This document shows positions 61,252-64,000 of a DNA stretch of 64,000 bases, one piece after another. Numbering within the stretch: position 1 is the first letter of the stretch; each line of letters begins with the position of its first letter. A program made the translations under genes and the position numbers. The notes below the pieces were generated by a model, which was given only the letters and a program-made list of their open reading frames with translations, did not search any database and was not told the origin of the DNA. Source of the stretch: Lentisalinibacter sediminis (GTDB taxonomy: Bacteria; Pseudomonadota; Gammaproteobacteria; Steroidobacterales; Woeseiaceae); contig NZ_JAPDRF010000003.1 in NCBI RefSeq assembly GCF_040706615.1, positions 682,001 to 746,000 on the forward strand. The letters are read 5' to 3'.

Positions 61252-62358
61252 ATGCGCGTCGGAGTGGTCGGCGGGGGGCAGCTGGGCCGTATGCTCGGCC
61301 TGGCGGGCCTGCCGCTGGGACTGGACTTCGTGTTCCTGGATCCTTCGCCCGACGCACCCGCCGGGGCGGTGGGAGAGCACATTGCCGCCGCCTTCGACGA
61401 GCAGGGCGCCATCGCCGAACTGGCGGCGCGCTGCGACGTCGTCACCTACGAATTCGAGAACGTCGACGTGGACTCCCTCGCCGCTGCGGCCGGCGACACG
61501 CCCGTGTACCCGCCGCCCGGCGCCCTCGCCACCGCCCAGGACCGACGCAACGAGAAGCTGGCGTTCGAGGCGGCCGGCATCCCGGTGGCGCCCTGGCAGA
61601 CCGTCGACAGCCGTGACGAGCTGGAGGCCGCATGCCGCGCCATCGGCCTGCCCCTCATCGTGAAGACCCGGCGCCTCGGCTACGACGGCAAGGGTCAGCA
61701 CCGCATTCTGGCCGAGACCGACATACCGGCCGCCTGGGAGGCACTGGCCGGCGTGCCGCTGCTGGCCGAACGGCTGGTCGCCTTCGACGGGGAGGTTTCG
61801 GTCATCGGCAGCCGCGGAGCGGACGGGTCACTCGCGTGCTACCCGCTGACAGGCAACGTGCACCGGCACGGTATCCTGCATACCTCCTGCGCGCCCGCCG
61901 CCGACGCCGCGCTGCAGGAGCTGGCCGAGACCTATCTTCGCGCGCTGGTCCAGCGGCTCGATTACCGCGGTACCATCGCCGTCGAATTCTTCGTGGCCGG
62001 CGACCGCCTGCTGGGCAACGAGTTCGCGCCGCGGGTCCACAATTCGGGGCACTGGACCATCGAGGGCGCCGCCTGCAGCCAGTTCGAGAACCACCTGCGG
62101 GCGGTCTGCGGATTACCGGCCGGCGACTGCCGCACGCGCGGCCATGCCGGCATGCTGAACCTGATCGGCGCGATGCCGGCGGCCGCCGGCATCCTGGCCG
62201 TGCCCGACGCCCACCTGCACGACTACGGCAAGTCCCCGCGCCCCGGAAGGAAACTGGGCCATGTCACGGTCGTCGCCGAATCACCGGAGGAGCGGGATCG
62301 GCGCCTGGCGCGGCTGCAAGCCCTGGTCGCGGCCGGGACTGAGAACCGTTCCCTGTAA
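61252..62358 (+). CDS. purK: 5-(carboxyamino)imidazole ribonucleotide synthase
   Basis: ATP-grasp enzyme making N5-CAIR from AIR and bicarbonate. The 368-residue protein has RVGVVGGGQLGRMLGLAGLPLG, TYEFENVDVDSL, IVKTRRLGYDGKGQHRI and NEFAPRVHNSGHWTIEGAACSQFE. It is in the usual purE-purK order. Confidence 0.97.
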   Translation: MRVGVVGGGQLGRMLGLAGLPLGLDFVFLDPSPDAPAGAVGEHIAAAFDEQGAIAELAARCDVVTYEFENVDVDSLAAAAGDTPVYPPPGALATAQDRRNEKLAFEAAGIPVAPWQTVDSRDELEAACRAIGLPLIVKTRRLGYDGKGQHRILAETDIPAAWEALAGVPLLAERLVAFDGEVSVIGSRGADGSLACYPLTGNVHRHGILHTSCAPAADAALQELAETYLRALVQRLDYRGTIAVEFFVAGDRLLGNEFAPRVHNSGHWTIEGAACSQFENHLRAVCGLPAGDCRTRGHAGMLNLIGAMPAAAGILAVPDAHLHDYGKSPRPGRKLGHVTVVAESPEERDRRLARLQALVAAGTENRSL

Positions 62359-62427
62359 GAGCGCCCGCTTTTGGTGTTAATGTTTAAGGTTGTTCCGGGG
62401 TAAGCCCGGAGGATCGATCGACAGACC

Positions 62428-63744
62428 ATGTCCTATCTCGAGCATTTCGCACTCACCGAACAGCCTTTCCGCCTGACGCCGGACCCGGCTTTCGTCTACT
62501 GGAGCAAGCAGCACGCTCGCGCCAAGGCGTATATGGAGTCGACCATCTGGCTCGCCGACGGCTTCGTGGTCATCACCGGCGAGATCGGCTCGGGCAAGAC
62601 CACTCTCATCCAGTCGTTCCTGAACGAGCTCGGCGACGACGTGGTCTACGCCATGGTGTCGCAGACCCAGCTCTCGCCGAGCCAGTTCCTGCAGGCCGTG
62701 CTGGCGGAATTCGGCTTCAAGCCGTTCCAGGCCCGCAAGGCCGAGCTGCTGGACATGCTGAACATGTTCCTCGTCGAACAGTACGGCGAAGGCAAGAAAG
62801 TGGTGCTGATCATCGACGAGGCGCAGAACCTCAGCCCGAAGGTGCTCGAGGAGATCCGGCTGCTGTCGGGCATCGAGACGCACAAGGAGAAGGTGCTGCG
62901 TATCATCCTGGCCGGCCAGCCCGAGCTGAAGGACAAGATCGAGTCGCCACGGCTGAAGCAGCTCACCCAGCGGGTGCGCCTGCGCTTCCACCTCGGGCCG
63001 CTTACCAACCGGGAGATGCGCGAGTACATCGGCCATCGGCTGAAGGTGGCGGGCGCGGACGCCGAGGAGATCTTCGCCGAGGACTGCCTCGACCTCATCT
63101 ACCGCCGCACCGGCGGTGTGCCCCGACTGATCAACACGCTGTGCGACACGGCGATGCTCTGCGCTTTCGCCGAGGACGAGAAGCTCATCACCCCGGCGAT
63201 CATCGAGACGGCACTGGAGGAGCTGGCCTGGGAGCACGAAGCGCCGGCGGCCGAGCCTACCGAACATGCCGAACCCGGCAATACGGGGCAGATCCTGCGC
63301 CCCGCCTCACTGGATCCGCGGGATACCGGCGAGATGACGCTCGCGCGCATCGACGTGCGCGTCGGGGGCAAGGTGGTGGAGAGCCACAACCTCGAAATCG
63401 GGCGCACGGTGATCGGACGCACGCCGGACAACGAGATCCGGATCGACAGCAAGTACGTGAGTCGCCACCATTGCCAGATCGTGAGCGACCTGGAGCGCTC
63501 GGTGCTCGAGGACCTCAACAGCACCAACGGCGTGTTCCTGGACAAACACCGCATCAAGAAGAAGAACCTCGAGGACGGCGACGTCATCGTCCTCGGCAAG
63601 CACGAACTCCACTACATCGACCTGCGGGACGCGGAGCTCGAGGCGGACGAGGAAGCGGACGAGGACGAGCTGGCCGAAGAGAGGGACGACGAGGACGACG
63701 ACGAAGAGGACGACGAAGAGGACGAGGACCTCTACGCCACCTGA
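62428..63744 (+). CDS. ExeA/GspA-like AAA ATPase fused to an FHA domain
   Basis: 438 residues. The AAA domain (about 1-270) begins YLEHFALTEQPFRLTPDPAFVYWS, with Walker A GEIGSGKTT (51-59), Walker B VVLIIDEAQN (about 128-137), and RTGGVPRLINTLCDTAML as arginine-bearing sensor region. A linker leads to a C-terminal FHA phosphothreonine-binding domain (about 310-400: IGRTPDNEIRIDSKYVSRHHCQI, LNSTNGVFLD). The last 35 residues are almost all Asp/Glu. No membrane segment is obvious. Function may be phospho-dependent assembly of a secretion or surface system; substrate unknown. Confidence 0.9.
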   Translation: MSYLEHFALTEQPFRLTPDPAFVYWSKQHARAKAYMESTIWLADGFVVITGEIGSGKTTLIQSFLNELGDDVVYAMVSQTQLSPSQFLQAVLAEFGFKPFQARKAELLDMLNMFLVEQYGEGKKVVLIIDEAQNLSPKVLEEIRLLSGIETHKEKVLRIILAGQPELKDKIESPRLKQLTQRVRLRFHLGPLTNREMREYIGHRLKVAGADAEEIFAEDCLDLIYRRTGGVPRLINTLCDTAMLCAFAEDEKLITPAIIETALEELAWEHEAPAAEPTEHAEPGNTGQILRPASLDPRDTGEMTLARIDVRVGGKVVESHNLEIGRTVIGRTPDNEIRIDSKYVSRHHCQIVSDLERSVLEDLNSTNGVFLDKHRIKKKNLEDGDVIVLGKHELHYIDLRDAELEADEEADEDELAEERDDEDDDEEDDEEDEDLYAT

Positions 63745-63763
63745 TCCCCTTCCCTGCTCGGTC

Positions 63764-63988
63764 CTATTCGGGTACGTCGCTCTCGCGCTCGCGCTCCATG
63801 CGTCGCTGCCGGTGATCCCGGCGCTTCAGCAGCACGACGATCCCGCCCAGCAGCGAGAACATGCCTACCACGAAGCAGATCGACGGCCAGTACCAGTAGT
63901 CGAGGTACAGCGACGCCGCCAGCGCGATACAGCCGGCCAGCAGGTAGAAGTACGGGACCACCTCGTAGATCGGTTTAGAAAGCCACAT
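63764..63988 (-). CDS. Small two-helix membrane protein, unknown
   Basis: 74 residues: two hydrophobic helices (about 11-30 and 33-53), then a charged Arg/Glu-rich tail (KRRDHRQRRMERERESDVPE). GGGGGAG lies five bases before the ATG, supporting translation. Convergent with the AAA-FHA gene across 19 bp. I do not recognise a named family. Confidence 0.7.
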   Translation of the reverse strand: MWLSKPIYEVVPYFYLLAGCIALAASLYLDYWYWPSICFVVGMFSLLGGIVVLLKRRDHRQRRMERERESDVPE

Positions 63989-64000
63989 CGCTCCCCCTGA

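Overview
The window is a continuous, gene-dense, high-GC chromosomal segment of a gammaproteobacterium. Support comes from the gene orders rodA-mltB-rlpA-dacA-ybeD-lipB, lptD-surA-pdxA-rsmA-apaG-apaH and ygfB-pepP-ubiH-ubiI next to zapA, 6S RNA and the 5-formyltetrahydrofolate cyclo-ligase gene. The amgK-murU pair beside lptD and the split glycine decarboxylase (gcvPA/gcvPB) point away from enteric bacteria, towards a Pseudomonas- or Chromatiales/Ectothiorhodospiraceae-like lineage. Genus cannot be fixed from this sequence. Most genes look like ordinary core genome: no integrase, transposase, phage module or CRISPR array was seen.

Layout. 1-1.0 kb: gatC and the start of gatA (minus strand). 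1.1-11.8 kb: cell-shape and peptidoglycan block mreBCD-mrdA-rodA-mltB-rlpA-dacA, followed by a D-amino-acid aminotransferase, ybeD and lipB. 11.9-13.6 kb: murU-amgK peptidoglycan recycling (minus). 13.6-20.3 kb: lptD-surA-pdxA-rsmA-apaG-apaH. 20.3-25.0 kb: a kynurenine-catabolism cluster (RidA-type deaminase, 3-hydroxyanthranilate dioxygenase, ACMS decarboxylase, kynureninase, kynurenine monooxygenase). 25.0-27.1 kb: folA-thyA-lgt (minus). 27.2-29.3 kb: a DUF255 thioredoxin-fold protein. 29.4-30.1 kb: a MITE-like inverted repeat and a YpsA-like SLOG protein. 30.1-33.8 kb: an M23 peptidase and a very large double-HtrA protease resembling Nma111. 34-39.2 kb: the glycine-cleavage operon gcvT-gcvH-gcvPA-tpx-gcvPB behind a tandem glycine riboswitch. 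39.2-40.6 kb: an Lrp regulator divergent from phenylalanine hydroxylase.

40.6-47.6 kb: a minus-strand run ygfB-pepP-ubiH-ubiI-(inactive transglutaminase/7TM)-(RimK-like ATP-grasp ligase). 47.7-49.2 kb: zapB-like, zapA, 6S RNA and the cyclo-ligase. 49.3-50.7 kb: a lysine-repeat histone-like gene and rpiA. 50.7-51.9 kb: tRNA-Gln(CUG) with a duplicated 3' end plus terminator, rpsI and rplM. 52-55.9 kb: DUF481 protein, coq7, a Crp/Vfr regulator, rpe and djlA. 56-62.4 kb: purC, a cobalamin-binding protein, a YihY-type membrane protein, pmbA and purE-purK. 62.4-64 kb: an ExeA-like AAA ATPase fused to an FHA domain, and a small membrane protein.

The most interesting signals are four genes (zapB-like, coq7, purE, ridA-like) whose start codon lies exactly six bases after a good -10 hexamer with no Shine-Dalgarno sequence, which suggests leaderless transcripts. 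Next are the tRNA-Gln 3'-end/terminator duplication around a spacer that ends in a T-loop motif, and the bacterial Nma111-like protease. Others are the ATP-grasp/7TM-transglutaminase pair attached to a ubiquinone operon, and a MITE-like element with a covarying REP-like hairpin. I did not find a wholly new multi-gene system that I could defend from sequence alone.
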